Assembly: GCA_963920665.1 (NCBI GenBank) | Contig: OY987266.1 | Coordinates: 19,642,248 to 19,706,247, forward strand | Source: Straminergon stramineum | Lineage: Eukaryota; Streptophyta; Bryopsida; Hypnales; Calliergonaceae | Reading direction: 5' to 3' | Length of the DNA: 64,000 nt | Shown: positions 11,395-26,499 of the stretch, piece by piece | Layout of the letters: the number at the start of each line of letters is the position of its first letter | Position numbering within the stretch: the stretch's first letter is position 1 | Program-made: the position numbers and the translations under genes | The notes under the pieces: model-generated | The model's database searches: none | The model's input: the letters and a program-made list of their open reading frames with translations, nothing else | What the model was told of the DNA's origin: nothing

Positions 11395-11590
11395 TCAATG
11401 AAAGGTGCCCAAAAGGTCTTGGGCGAGTGGATAAATAGGTGGGGTGAGCGCGGGTGAGAGTTGGTCATGGGGCGCATGCAGGTGCCTTGGGAGGCGACTG
11501 CGGGTCTTTGGAGGCGTGTGCGGGTCCCTTAGGAGGCGATTGCGGGTCTTTTGGGGCGACCGCGGGTAATTGTAGGGCGTTACTTCTCTT
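11395..11590 (-). repeat. ACCCGCGGTCGCC block upstream of gene C
   Basis: Plus strand shows GGCGACTGCGGGTC, GGCGTGTGCGGGTCC, GGCGATTGCGGGTC and GGCGACCGCGGGT, so the sense motif ACCCGCGGTCGCC reads toward gene C, 150-350 bp before its ATG. This is the same motif-to-gene orientation as for genes A and B. Confidence 0.8.
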
Positions 11591-11636
11591 TGGGTTCTGA
11601 CTTTGTGTCTTTGCTTCGCAGCTTGCCACGTACTTG

Positions 11637-11715
11637 ACACCCGCGGTCGCCCACCAGCTTGAACCCGAAGTCGCCCTACCCGTGGTCACCCACACCCGCA
11701 TGCACCCCTTTAGGA
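11637..11715 (+). repeat. ACCCGCGGTCGCC block upstream of gene D
   Basis: ACACCCGCGGTCGCCC, GAACCCGAAGTCGCCC, ACCCGTGGTCACCC and CACCCGCATGCACCCC occur on the plus strand, about 130-200 bp before the gene D remnant. Orientation flips near 11600 between this block and the gene C block, making a divergent, two-sided intergenic region. Confidence 0.75.
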
Positions 11716-11795
11716 TGCTACATGGAAGACACGTGTCTGCCACATGGCATCCAGGTGGCTTCACGGGCAGGGTGAAATTTTTTTTAAAAGTCAAA

Positions 11796-11893
11796 GGTAA
11801 GTTTGACTCTATTAGACGGACAAGAGGGTCTACTTGACGTGTGGGACGTCGTGTTCATCAAGTTGTCGAATTGTCCGCCGAAACAACCCTGTG
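11796..11893 (+). repeat. Dispersed repeat, copy 1 (second copy at 14252-14340)
   Basis: About 90 bp containing TTTGACTCTATTAGACGGAC and GGGTCTACTTGACGTG resembles 14252-14340 in the same orientation. The repeat reaches into the start of gene D; in both copies a short frame reads LD(V/M)xDVVF, so the second copy may be a fragment of a related gene. Confidence 0.7.
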
Positions 11894-13195
11894 TGAAACA
11901 TATGAGATGGTGAAGGAGTGGATGGGAATGAACCGCATGCACTTGACCTCGGCTATAGACATCATGAAGACGATACAATCCCTTCCATTTCTCTAGTTTC
12001 AAATAGCACTTCAAAATGCATTACATTCTTCCCATTTCTCATGATTGTTCACTTGTCCTGGATGCTTGTGTAGTTGCAAAAGTTTGGAATTACCCTTGTA
12101 GTGAAGGACCTAGGCATGAAAAATAAATCCAATTTCTCTTTCAAGCGCACTACCATGATGGTCAAGGCTGGTGTCAACATTGCACAAGACGACATGGTGA
12201 CACTGAACTATACCTATCTACACTGAATAGGGGTATTAAGGGGACCAAAAAATTAAAGGGATTGATTGTGGAAAACTATAGATGTTTGAAATATGATGTA
12301 CATCCCTGGGACACTTCAATAACTACTAATGTACAAGGAAGGTAGATATTTATATAGTGTGAAATGTCAATTAATTAATTAGTATGGGTCCCCTTAATAC
12401 CCCTATTCAATGTAGATGACATGGCAATGAATGCCAGAAAGCCTTGGCGGGGGGGCTTGCGAAAAAGACCCACAACTCTTTTAGATCTTCCTTAAAGCTA
12501 CGAGCGTTGAAGGAGATGTGATTCTCGACTACACCGCATCCACTAGTCACTATTCAATTCAATTACTCTACCTCGCAATTGTCATGAATGTACAATTTGA
12601 GTCATTCAAATAATATATTTGAATTTCTTTGCCTATAGGTGCATTCATTATCGCTTGTTATGGCACAACCTGCCATGTTGTGGCCTTGGAGGAGAACAAG
12701 GACATTTTTGATGCCATCCTCAAACCCATGCGGAAGTCATCTACAGCCAAGGCAACGACACCACCACCGTTGGCAGTTGTGGTTTCACAAGATCCGGATG
12801 ACATACTTGTGGTGCCTCGAAAATTTGTCCAGAAGGGAAAATTCAGTAAGTAAGTTAGCATTTTTAAAATTCTTGCTGAACATGGTGCTCTCTATTTTTC
12901 AAAACTCTAACATGGTGCCATTTTTGTTTGCAGTCATCAAGGATTGATGTCATCAGATCCAATGATGAAGAAATAAAGGCTTCTCTTCAGTCCGAAGAAG
13001 ACTTATGAGCTTCTAGTTTATGCCAACCAGATGGCAACGGCCTTTGCAAATTTTTGTTGTTCCAAACCAAAACGCCGTAAAGGCACTTATGCTCTAAATG
13101 TCTTACAGTTCATAGATGGGTCTGCATCCGAGGGTATAGAGTTTTCAGACTTGTCAAAGATCTCCAATTCCTTGATGGAGTCCATAGCGATTTAG
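11800..13195 (+). pseudogene. Gene D: amino-DNA-methyltransferase-like relic
   Basis: Coding remnants can be followed in shifting frames. An N-terminal piece (11850-11993, with CETYEMVKEWMG and SAIDIMKTIQ) ends at TAG 11994-11996. Next comes a piece with DACVVAKVWNYPC, then VKAGVNIAQDDM, cut by a MITE at 12198 and resumed as AMNARKPWRGG. Then EKDPQLF, TAG 12482-12484, IFLKATS and VEGDVILDYTAST up to 12545. A likely 93-bp GT-AG intron (12546-12638) follows, then AFIIACYGTTCHVVALEEN (12641 on) and KDIFDAIL. A second donor, GTAAGTAAG, lies at 12846, and a last exon has YELLVYANQMA, ending at TAG 13193-13195. The order E-K-x(3)-L-F, GD-V-I-L-D and A-x-T-x-A-F-I-I-A-C resembles motifs X and I of amino-methyltransferases that modify N4 of cytosine or N6 of adenine in DNA; the DPPY-type motif IV was not found. 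Broken by at least two stops, frameshifts and an insertion. Confidence 0.5.
12198..12417. mobile_element. 220-bp MITE inserted in gene D, with TSD GACATGG
   Basis: Inverted arms of about 30 bp (12216-12245 and 12388-12417, one mismatch) contain GAATAGGGGTATTAAGGGG. The direct repeat GACATGG stands at 12191-12197 and 12418-12424. Taking out the insert plus one GACATGG rejoins the gene D frame as DDM-AMNARK, which supports these boundaries. The TSD size (7, or 8-9 with a mismatch) suits a hAT or Mutator relative. Confidence 0.85.
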
Positions 13196-14251
13196 ACTCA
13201 CAAGATTGACATATCTCATGAATCATGCTATTTTGTGTTGATTTCTATTATGATTGGATTTGTATGTTTAATGGCTTTATATTGGACATGCGTTATTCTA
13301 ATTTTTATTTTCTATTGTAAGAATTTCATCTATTTTGAATACATTTTGTTGTGGAAAAACCTTAGAATCAAAAAAAGGTGCAAGCTCTTCAAATTTTGAA
13401 AAATAAACTCTACATTCTATGCACTTTTTACATTCTTATGTCCACGGTCATAGGTCCCTCACTCATTTTTTCTTGAAAAAAACCTTTCTACTCATAGGCT
13501 CGCACGCTAGCAACCCTGTGCAACTAAAATGTTGCTATTTTCACAAAACTCTTCTTCAAGTCCTTGAAAAGGTAGTACACCTCCAACATATCCAATTTGT
13601 GGCTTCCAATTTACATTTTTGGGTCGAAAATAGTACTAAAATCCCTCAAAATCACCAAAATTGAAATCCAGTAGGGGGCAAGTTAAAAATAGTAAAATAA
13701 ATTCGAAAAATTTGAAAAAATTATGGGATGTCTGAAACTGTCACATCTACCTTCCTTCCAAATTTCATGCCAAATGGAATAAGGATGCCGAAGTTATGAG
13801 CACAAAACCACTTGTCCAAGGACAAGAAGACAAGAAATAGGACAAGTATTTCTTGCAATCACCCATAAAGTTATAATTAAGATATGATGGTTATGGTTAC
13901 AAACTTGCAATTTTCTATATTTTTTTTCATTGAAAAATATTGATACAAAAGTGACCTTTTTTGCGTTTCTAAGCTCAAAATACAAAGGAATTTTAGGGGC
14001 TAATAGCAAGGTTGTTTTGTCGAACGCATTTTGGGGTTCGAGTGTCGAGTTGTTCTTATAATGTTGTGTGTCGTATAAGACGAGTGTCACATAAGGCCTT
14101 ATCCTAGCAGTAGAGACAATTTGAAATCTCCCTTTATTTATGATCCATAATTTAGAATGTAATAAGTGATTATTAAATTGAGACACTTCAATAAAATGAA
14201 ACTCAAATATGTCAAGATTGGAAATAGAAAGTGCTTTATTTGAAAGTCAAC
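13196..14251. other. Intergenic, nothing recognised
   Basis: AT-rich, with short spurious frames only. Phrases such as 'aaatttcatgccaaatggaat' resemble the interiors of the MITEs elsewhere, so older MITE remains are possible. Confidence 0.4.
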
Positions 14252-14340
14252 CTTGAAGTTGACTTTATTAGACAGACAAGGGGGTCTACTAGACATGTTG
14301 GACGTTGTATTTGTCGAGTTGTTCGGCCGAACAACTATGG
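14252..14340 (+). repeat. Dispersed repeat, copy 2 (see 11796-11893)
   Basis: Shares TTGACTTTATTAGACAGAC and GGGGGTCTACTAGACATG with copy 1, with scattered differences and a small gap near the end. The surrounding bases differ from those of copy 1. Confidence 0.7.
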
Positions 14341-15357
14341 TTAATAGATGAAGTTGGAACTTGGAAATTCCGTCTTTGAATTCTATAATCAACTTATACA
14401 TTAGGCTTGACTTGCCTAAGTGGTTGAATAATAAAGATGACCTAGATCAATCATTGCCACCACACCTAGCTTTATGCTACATCATAGTTTTGACAAATGT
14501 GGTGAATTTTTAATTCTTGGATTTGAGGATTCTTAAAGGCAAAAAAATGATTGATTGCTTAAAATTTACTATTACCAAGTGACATAGCACACAGCCACAC
14601 GTCTTTTGATGTTGAATCTATGCTAGAATCAAGGTGTCAATTGTATTAGGGGTGCAAACCTTAAGGGCACATATATTAGGTAGAAGTTGGATGCCAATAG
14701 TTGAACATGGATACTGACACTTGTGCCCAACTCCCATCCATTTGCACCTCTACCCCAATTCTCCAAATATGTGTCCCTAGTCCCTACCCATATACAATAA
14801 TACAACCTCATGACCTACATAGAGCGTGTCAACCTGTAACATCAATTTTGTTAAATCTGCAATAATTATTCCACAAATTAACTAAAATTGTGACATGTAT
14901 CTTCACATATGTTTAATTTCAAACCCTAAACTAAAGTGTCAATTTTGTTAAAGTGATGTGAATCATGTAATTCTGGTGGCAAAAATTGTGACGTATATAC
15001 ACATGAAGGCTTAACATCTTGAACAAATATGGATTTCTATTTTAGAACAAGTATTTTTAAAGGTGATGGAACACCACCAATTTAATGAAATTGATGTTTA
15101 AATTTTGGTATAGATTTCGGTTAGAAGGTGAATAGCATGAACTATGGGCTGCGCCAAAGTAGTGAAATATTGCCAATTTGACAAAATTGAACGTTATGTG
15201 TGGGCATGTGGCAATCTAGTGGCATCGAATGTGAACAAAAATTCTCCACGTAGGACTGAATAATCCTATTAAATGGTATACTACACGATAACATGAAACA
15301 AACAAGGCCCCAACCCAACGGGCGCACATGTCAGATGGACCTGACATCGGGATGACT
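14341..15357. other. Intergenic; weak inverted repeat at about 14638-14805
   Basis: The stretch around 14638-14690 partly mirrors 14755-14805 (shared ATTGTAT, AGGG.CACATAT), hinting at an old MITE. Nothing else recognised. Confidence 0.3.
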
Positions 15358-16000
15358 TTAACCCCTAAATGCCCAAGGCACCCAAATGTGGTGTTTGGAA
15401 AACTTTGAAGTTAAATAAACCCAACCAAATTGCTATTATTATTAGTTTATATTTTTGGAGAATTCTTTTTGAAATCTAGTTTTAGGATCAAAAAGTTGAT
15501 CTTAAAAATAAAGGATTATGATTTTTCTATTGAAGATTTTGTGCAAGGATACCCAATGCAATCTTGACTTCCTGTAGCATTGTGGGCTCTTGGAAATGAG
15601 CCTCAAATAAACTAGATCTTGGAGGAAAAATCACATCAAAAATTCATTTAAAAAAATCTTAGAATAGATTTTGAAGAACCGTATATTGATTGGGGTTGTG
15701 CATGCTAGGCGCTATAACATCATTTTTTTTAGTGACCAAGTTTTTAGAGTTGACATGCAAAAAGAGAATTGAAAAAATTTCATAGTTTTCACACCCTCAT
15801 GATCAAACATTATAATCTTTCAATCTGTAAGTGATATTGTTATGTTTTCTTCTTTTATGTGATCTCTAACATGTCTAGTTTGAATTTGTATGGTTACAAT
15901 TCAAAAGAAATTGGTACAACTTCTGAAAATGTTGACTTTTTGTTCAATTTAGAGCAAATTTCAAGAAGCTCCAAACAGGCCTTGGGCATTTAGGGATTAA
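15358..16000 (+). mobile_element. TTAA-flanked MITE, family 1, copy 1
   Basis: Starts TTAACCCCTAAATGCCCAAG and ends with its near inverse, CTTGGGCATTTAGGGATTAA, 643 bp counting both TTAA tetramers. The same element in reverse orientation lies at 48935-49579 with similarity over its full length. TTAA targets and CCC-starting termini are hallmarks of piggyBac-type transposons. There is no transposase, so it is non-autonomous. Confidence 0.88.
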
Positions 16001-17470
16001 CAACCCTGTACAAATTCATGGCTATATTTGTTTTTAATTGGCCCAACTTTGCAACAAAAGCTGTCGAACTTGAGGATGAACAAGCAATGTGGTTTCTGTG
16101 TGCCTTTGGGGCAAAGTACACATGAATATTTAATGTCTCAAGTCTGTCCAGACAGACTGAGGAAGTTACTTATCTCCCCAGCTCGATCAAGCTACCGAGT
16201 GAACCAGAACCATCGAAGACTTGCTAAGACATTGAGGTTTTATATTCAAATTCCAAAACAATCCTTTCCTTTACCTGCGTACTAACTTAGGCTGTACGCG
16301 TAGGTAGTACAGGGCATCTGAGCAGTGACGTACTGCAAGTCAAGATGGAATTGATTCCCATACAATGTACTGTACAGAACAAGGTGCTGTGACTCCCATC
16401 TCCCTGTAGATTCAGTGCATATACTGATCACTTCCATATTATAACCTGTCGACGCTGGAACTTTTTAACTTTCAATGTGACCTCCCTGAAACCGAATCTA
16501 CATCAATCCAAGTTTTTGGAGCTTTGACCAGTTGAATGTGACAACTAGTTACGGGTGCTCTGAATCACGACCATGAATCGAAATTGACGTTCCAGCTCAG
16601 GGAAAGGGACTAGAGCGGTCATAAGGTACATTTCCGAAACATGCTAATTTCCAATTTGATATCTTGGTTTCTGGCCGAAGGAATCTGAAGTGCCCCAACC
16701 AGTAAGAGAAATGATATGGCCACTTAGACTGATAAAGGACACAGCAAAACATGAAGAGTGTTCCAATTGCTAAATTTATGTAACAATTCCTGTTACTTAT
16801 TGAAATTATTGGATGTTTTTGGGTGGACATGGCCGTTGCACACACTCAAGCGAATTCACGGTGCCTGATGTGCTATGATTTGCCTGAATGTTAAATTCAT
16901 GTTCACAGATCAAGGCATCATCATAGCTAGTACTTTACGCATCCCTCCAGGTAAAACCAGTCTGCGTAGATCGAGTTCAAAGGAGTCTCTCCTGGGGTAG
17001 AACTGATTGACAAGACCGTGCATGTTAGATGCAAAGCATGCCGAATACAGAGAAATTATTATCAGTAGAGATCCTTGGACAACTTGGCACTATTGAGCGA
17101 TGACTTCATCCATCATGTCGGAGAGGATTTACAAGAACAAAATTCCTTTCCTGGAATCCTCACTCTTAACTGAGTTTTAAATGGAATACTTCTCAGTTTA
17201 TTCAAAGACTGAAAGCTGGACACAGAAGGGACTGCCCGAGTCCTTCGACTCAATCGAGACGTACAAGTACGTGGGGAGCAAGCCAGCGAGGTTGCGTAAC
17301 GGGTTTGACCCTGCTGCGACCTCCGTCAATTACCTGTCTTACTCGCGAGAGCGGGGCCTAATCTGGGCATCAATCATTCACAAAATGATAAATGCGAAAC
17401 TGCACGTGTGCTGAGAGCGCATTCCAGTCTTTATTTCCGGAGACTCAATTTGTCACTCACCCAGGGTACG
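16001..17470. other. Intergenic upstream of the peroxidase, nothing recognised
   Basis: Mixed-composition DNA; the 85-codon frame at 16028-16285 has no recognisable features. Confidence 0.4.
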
Positions 17471-17477
17471 TATATAT
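17471..17477 (+). promoter_or_regulatory. Possible TATA box of the peroxidase gene
   Basis: TATATAT within GTACGTATATATGG, about 450 bp before the ATG. It would imply a long 5' leader. Position and sequence are the only support. Confidence 0.25.
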
Positions 17478-17919
17478 GGAAGCGACTGAGGGAGGTCCCA
17501 GATATCGACACTTAGCTCCAGCACACTCACTCACTCACCCATTCAGCTCGCTCCCTTGTCCATTGAGCTCAGCCTGGATCAGTGAATCGATCTGCAACGG
17601 CATCAGCAAGTACGTGCAACTGTCAATTAATCAGCAGTACCTTTAGGAGCTAGCTAGGCTGGGCACCAGGAGTGCGCTGCCCTGTGGTGGTGAATTCGAA
17701 ATTCCACGATCCCGCGTGCTCACTGCAGAGCCTCGAGTTACTCTCGCAGGCATTCAAGCTCCCCCATCAGTTGGAGCTGCGCAGAATCGAATTTGCACTG
17801 AATCCAGGCAGCTGCTAATTGGCGGAGCAGTGTGCGCCGGGTGCGATCACAGGCAGCTGGAGTGCTGGACAGTTTCTGAATAACATTAATTTCTCTTCGG
17901 TAGCTTGAAGTTAGGGAGA

Positions 17920-20714
<2,795 letters not shown>

Positions 20715-20872
20715 AGAAGCAAATCTGTTGAAGCCACCAGCTGTTTGATACATACTGCATATCTTTGAGTGCCGTCTGCATTTGCAATCCATGCCGTATG
20801 GGTTCGACCATATTGATATGTAGGGGATTAGTTGGTAAATAATGTTGGGAAGAGGAGCTCTTCTCGGGTTCT

Positions 20873-21156
20873 TCTCGGGTAGTATGTAGCACCGGCGACC
20901 TTGCCAATGGCGCCGGGAGAATCGCCGGGCGACCCCTGCCCTATAGGGTAAATATGAAGGGGTTTAGGGGTTCATTGGTCATGTTTTTTTGGTTTTATAA
21001 AAAAAATAAAAAAATGTTAGAATATTGGGTGGGCAAGCAGGGCGAATGTTCGTTTGCTGGACAAACAGGTAGGGCATAGAGGTGGGGGTGGGAAGCACTC
21101 ACCCTGACATTCTTCCGGCAATGGCGACCAAGGTCGCCGCTGCTACAGGTGTCCCG
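20873..21156. mobile_element. MITE-like inverted repeat just downstream of the peroxidase
   Basis: Arms of about 60 bp share GTAGCACCGGCGACCTTG on the left and GTAGCAGCGGCGACCTTG on the reversed right side, followed by CCATTGCCGG-like and GGAAGAAT-like tracts. It is GC-rich at both ends with an AT-rich middle. Exact ends and TSD are uncertain. Confidence 0.65.
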
Positions 21157-24100
21157 CTCTTCTCATGCATGCAGTGGGAATAATTCTCGGTGTAAAATTA
21201 GGTAGAGCTGAATTATTGACCTCGACCGATTCGGCACACTTCTTTAGCTGGTGAAACAGACAGTAGCAGCAGTCTATCTTTTGCATAGCTAATTCAGTAT
21301 GTGGGGTGCCGACTCACGTAGCAGTGAATTGTTCAAGAGCAAGATAATTGTCGTACTAGCTCATTTGTGTGCTTCATTGTCTGTGATAATGTTCGCCGCC
21401 CAACATATGCCGGGCAGTGAATCGAGTTAAACAATGCCACTGATTTCAATTTCCAACATAGCAATTCAACTAGAATTTGAAGGGTTTAGCAACGTTTTGA
21501 GCTACATGCAACGTTTAAAAACATGCGTCGTAAGCAAACATGCTAACTTTTCAGCAAATATGATTCTAAGCGTTGTCCACTTTCATGCAGAAACTTTGAA
21601 TATCGACTTTGAAATTACGTTTCAGTGTTACCAGAACGTTGCTAAAAAAACGTCGTTGAAGGAGGTGAATTCTAGTAACTATAGTATTAGCGCGAGTACA
21701 TTACAAAATTATTTTACGGACAGTGCTGGATTGGAGCTGAGAGAGCTGCTTGCGGGCTGCATTCTCCAGAAAACTGCATCTGCATGTTTATCACCCTTTT
21801 CGAATTCGTAGCCTGGTTGCAAGAGAGCTACGGCATTCTGAGTTGGTTTGCCAAAATCAGGGGAACTAGCACTGCTGATTGGAGTAAAAGTCATTGCGTT
21901 TAACACCCGATCTCGTAGCCAGGTCGCCAGTGAGATATGTCAACCTGCGTTTGTGATTAATACTTACGAGTCAGAACACCATGACACCTTACACCTACCT
22001 TTTGAAAAGAATATGTTTAAATCGCTGAAGAAATAGAAATAGTCCACAACTCCACATGGCTGAAATCCGGAAGGAGTTCTGTACTCCACGTACTTGGATA
22101 ATAGTGGCCTTGTGAATGTCGAAATTCAGTGAGATTGTGGCTCAATGCTTAGATCGAGGACGATCGATTGGAACAATTTCCATTACAGAATGTGACTGGC
22201 ACAGTGCTATGAACTTATTTATATGTCTGGTAATATAGTTGGAAGGCCCTCCCTGTGGCCATCGATGTGCCACGAGCATTATATATTCGCATCTAGTAAA
22301 ATCTTCACCCAATACTATCACACAAAATCCACAGTTTTTTAGAGATAAGTCGTGAACTATATGACTGATTTCAATTCGAACAGAAGCGTCCTTGCCATGT
22401 GGCAGATGGGATTCTCAGCTGGAACTGCTGTCGAAGTGAAATTCCAATGGATAGGTGGAAGACATTAATTTGCTTGTGTTTCGAGAACTGTGTATACCAA
22501 TTCTCAACCTCGTAACTCCAAGGACCTGGTTGCAAGTCTCTGACAAGCATATTCTCTTTTCGAAATGACGCAGTCATGACGATCTTGTGTACACCGCCTC
22601 TTGACCCCTTCCAATCTCCTCCGACATAGCCTCGACCAACTTTGCAAACAAGTCTTCGTCATATTCCTTACATTGGCAAAATTCCAGGAAATTTAGCACT
22701 TTCTGAGACGCTCGAATCGAACCTCAGGTCTATAAATGTTCGAGTTTGGGCACTTGGAAACATACCCTTTCAACGACTATGACCATAAGTCTTGCAGCTT
22801 TCCATTTCTCACGGAGGAATCCATGTCTTGGTAGCTTTTCAATTTCAATGAAAAAATAAGATCCTCTCATGTGCGATCAATGTGTATTCAATTCCCTCAA
22901 TTATTTTGCCGTTTGAAATGAATGATAGACGCACTTCACGAATTCGAACGGATCTTAACTTCCACACTCATATTTTTGAATCTTTTTGACGTACTCAGCG
23001 TGAAAATATAATAGAAGTCTCTAATTTCAAGTAATGCAAGTACTTGAATCACTGAGTACTTCTATTCTAGGCGAGAGAGATCATTCCGTAGGAACTGTAT
23101 GTACGACCTCGTACTACGATGAAGAAATTTATATGTAAGACCATATTCAAGACAGTTCGACAATATCCAAGACATACACTACTGAACAAAGTGAAACAAA
23201 TTTTTGAACTGCAGAAAATCTAGGGTTATGTGAAGGAGCGACATTCAAGACTGTAGTACAAGCAACCCCTTTGGATGCTTGAAAAACATGTTTACTGTAC
23301 CATCCTGGGACAATTGCACAAGGAGAACAAACTTGTGTGTGCATAATTCTCTAACAATAAAACAAAACAAACAAAAGGTTCCCAAAACCTAAAAACAAAG
23401 AGGGATAGTTGAACTACATTTGAACTTATAGGCTTGTGAGCAACTATGCATCTAGCTTAACTAAAAGATGTGGATTATTACAGAAGTGAGTCATAAGTTA
23501 GCTTCTAATATGTTCATGCACAACCATTAGCCAAATAAACCTAGATTGAAGCAAATTTTGGAAGCCAAAGCAATTGACATTTAGAATGTCTTTGGGAAAC
23601 AACAACAATGAATTATATTGAACTTACATGGATTTGAGTTTGTTTAGTATGTAAATTTCTCGAGGGACCTCACTAGTCAAATTGCATCCCAAGAGAATTT
23701 TGCATCATTTATACAAAATACAGGGTGACACTTTCAAATGCAAGATTTACAACTTTCTTTCACTTTGAGCCTTGTTTTATTGTGAGCCCTAAATTTTCAT
23801 TGAAGAATATGAACTCCATCTCACATTGACTACAAATTACTTAAAAATTCCATAAATGTACATATCTAATTTCTTTAGAGACTAAAACTTTGAATTCTAA
23901 AGGTGAGATTGATTAGGGTTTACACATACTGTGGCAATATTGTGGATCACTTAGATGATATATAGCAAGGTGGTGAAATCCAACCTAGACATCAGTTTAT
24001 TGAAGAAAAACAATGATGAATCCATGAGAATTTTATGGTTGATGGATATATACTTCCATTCTCCACCAGACACACCTCAAAAGAATGGCATGTCGATGAC

Positions 24101-24520
24101 CGTATCTACACATGTGCAACTTGCACAATACTCGCACCAATGGATCCATGAGTCCTATTCATAGCACTTGAGATTTGTAACCATGATTGAATTTCATGAA
24201 AGCGATCAAAATATGGAAAGATTAGGTGGAGGTCATTGATTTTCAAGGCCAAGCTCAATGATGGTTTCATCCACTCTAGCAATCTTTTGTACTCATGTGA
24301 AGTTGCTCCTAGATAAATGCAACAGAGGAGGTTTGAGAGTGCGATCAGCACAGGAGTTTATTTACTATGCATACTACAATGCAACGCTCTCTATATTGTG
24401 TACACTTGTGAGCCCCTAATTCGTCATCAGGGGTTCACTCTTTCTTTTTTTCATAGTTTGTCATTTTAAATGCACTTTTATATACAAAAAACCCTAAAAA
24501 GAGTGTAGAACTAAAATATG
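21157..24520. other. Intergenic, possible minus-strand coding scrap near 22.6 kb
   Basis: A plus-strand frame of 125 codons (21434-21811) is unrecognised and lacks gene-like features. On the minus strand, about 22705-22575 reads VLNFLEFCQCKEYDEDLFAK and continues protein-like to a stop, which could be an exon remnant of an unknown gene. No other feature recognised. Confidence 0.3.
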
Positions 24521-26122
24521 AGTGTCACATTCCAATATTGTATTTGGTCTAGTTTTAGAATATTATAGCTAGAATGGACCAATCACGAGCTGTAAATAGG
24601 TTAGAACCCAACTAATCGTGGCAAATGGGTCAAATGTAAGTGATGGGTGTATCAGGCTCAAAACCCTACATGGAGAGGACATCTCTAGGCTAGAATTGGT
24701 TGAGGGAACCTTGGTGAGGCATAGAGGTTAGTTCCTAAAGATAGGTTCCAGTTTCCCCATTTCATCGACAAAATAGGGGAACCCCAATTGTTGGTTTGTA
24801 GATGTTGAAAATACCAAGATGGGACCATGGAGGAATCTCAGGTACAAGGAGGGTGAATTAGGGTTCAAACCATGCCTGAAAACCAATGGTGAAGTCGGTT
24901 CGCCAAGATTCCCCCTGGTGTGGAAGATTCCCTGACCGCCGATAATTAAACGAGGTGGATTTTTTCCCCCTTAGCCCGATGTGTAGAGTAAAAATATGAG
25001 CCTACACATGTGTTGTGGGATTCCATGGGAGGTTCCACGAAAAGTTTAGAAATTTTCTAATAGTTAGAAGATATCTTTTTAGACAGTCAACTATCCAAAT
25101 CTACGATGAAAAATTCCAAGGAATTCCTCAGGTAGCGGTAAATTCCCACTAAAAATTATCATAGCTTATTTTATGTTAATAAGCTGTTCTGACAAGTTTC
25201 ACGACATTCCAATAGTCAAAAGTACCCGAACCTACAGCATTCCCCGACAATTAATGGAATTTAAAGTCCACGGCAAGTTTGACCGGCAGAGCGGGAGCAT
25301 AAGAAAGCAAAATGGGGCCCAAGATAGGTCTTTTTTCACTCCCCCGTACTTACTTAGGAGCCTCTGCTAACCACTTTTGTTAGAAAAGTCAACCCCCAAA
25401 AGTTGGGATTTTTCTCAATTTTGGTGTTAAGTTGGTGCTAGGTTTCATTGCGATTATGAAGATAGAGAAAGGGGAGGGGGATTTTTATGAGCTAAAAATG
25501 GCCTTCTGAAGCCAATGGCGCAATCCGTTAGCGATTCGGAGTTAATCTCCAAAAGTTAACTTAGTGGGCCAGCATAGAATGAAAGCCTTGAGCTTTGGAT
25601 GAAAATCTAAGAAGATAAGGTTAAGTTAGATGAACAAGGAGAGGTGGGTGCCCGGGAAAGAGTATAAAAGGGCACCCTTTTCCTCTCTCACCACCCCCTT
25701 TTTGTGTAATTGGGTCCATTGGGTCTAATTTATATTGGAAATTGTGGCATTTTAGCCACAAGCCTTGCAACGGTGTTTTGGGGCACTTTTGGCCATTGTT
25801 GTTGTTTTTGGAGCTTGCAAGGTCTTTGTGGGTCTCTTGCCTTTTCTTTTGAGAGAGTGTGGTACTAACTCTTCGAAGCTTGCGCTTGGAAGCTTTGCTA
25901 ACTTATTAGGTTGCTAAAGGTTGTATGTGCTTATCTTTGAGGGACCCTCTTGGTCCCTTCCTTGCATTGTCATATACTAACCCTAGAGCCCCCCCCCATA
26001 TGACTGGCGATGCCGCTTTAGAGGGCCTTTAGTTCAATTCATTTATGTTACTAACCCGTGTCGCTAGTCTTTGAGTGTCCAAGGCCCTTTCCTTTTCTTT
26101 TGTCCTTGTTCCTAACAGTAAC
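24521..26122 (+). mobile_element. Possible LTR of a decayed retrotransposon
   Basis: The stretch starts TGTCACATTCC and could end at GTAACA followed by TGGTATTCTTTGG, which partly resembles a tRNA-Met primer site. A good TATA box, TATAAAAG, lies at 25673-25680 with a transcript-like CT-rich start beyond it. No second LTR, TSD or coding region was found, so this may be a solo or truncated LTR or an unrelated promoter. Confidence 0.3.
25673..25680 (+). promoter_or_regulatory. TATA box candidate
   Basis: TATAAAAG preceded by GGGAAAGAG and followed by GGCACCCTTTTCCTCTCTC, a strong match to plant TATA promoters. It best fits transcription from the putative LTR; no downstream gene is visible. Confidence 0.4.
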
Positions 26123-26499
26123 ATGGTATTCTTTGGTGAGAGACACAAGGGTGTAAAGGTAGTGGGTCCCACTGTATGACGAAGCTTTGAACCTCCTAGG
26201 GATAAAAAGTCTTAGCGGTGTGTTAAAACCACCTCGCGAGAGCACTGTGAGACCACGTGGCTCTTTCCTCTACAAGGTTTAGTTCCCAAAACGTGTGGGA
26301 ACAAACCAAGATTTAGCTCCCAAAAAAAACTAGGAATTAGAAGTTAAGATGAATATGTATGGTAGCTAGAAAAGACTAGAAGAAGGTCCCTCACACCCAT
26401 GAACCTAGGTCACTACATATCAACCCTAGGTATTATTCTCCAAAGCCTCAGAAGTTAGCACGAAGAATTAGACAAGGGTCGGATACCCCTAGTACCCCC

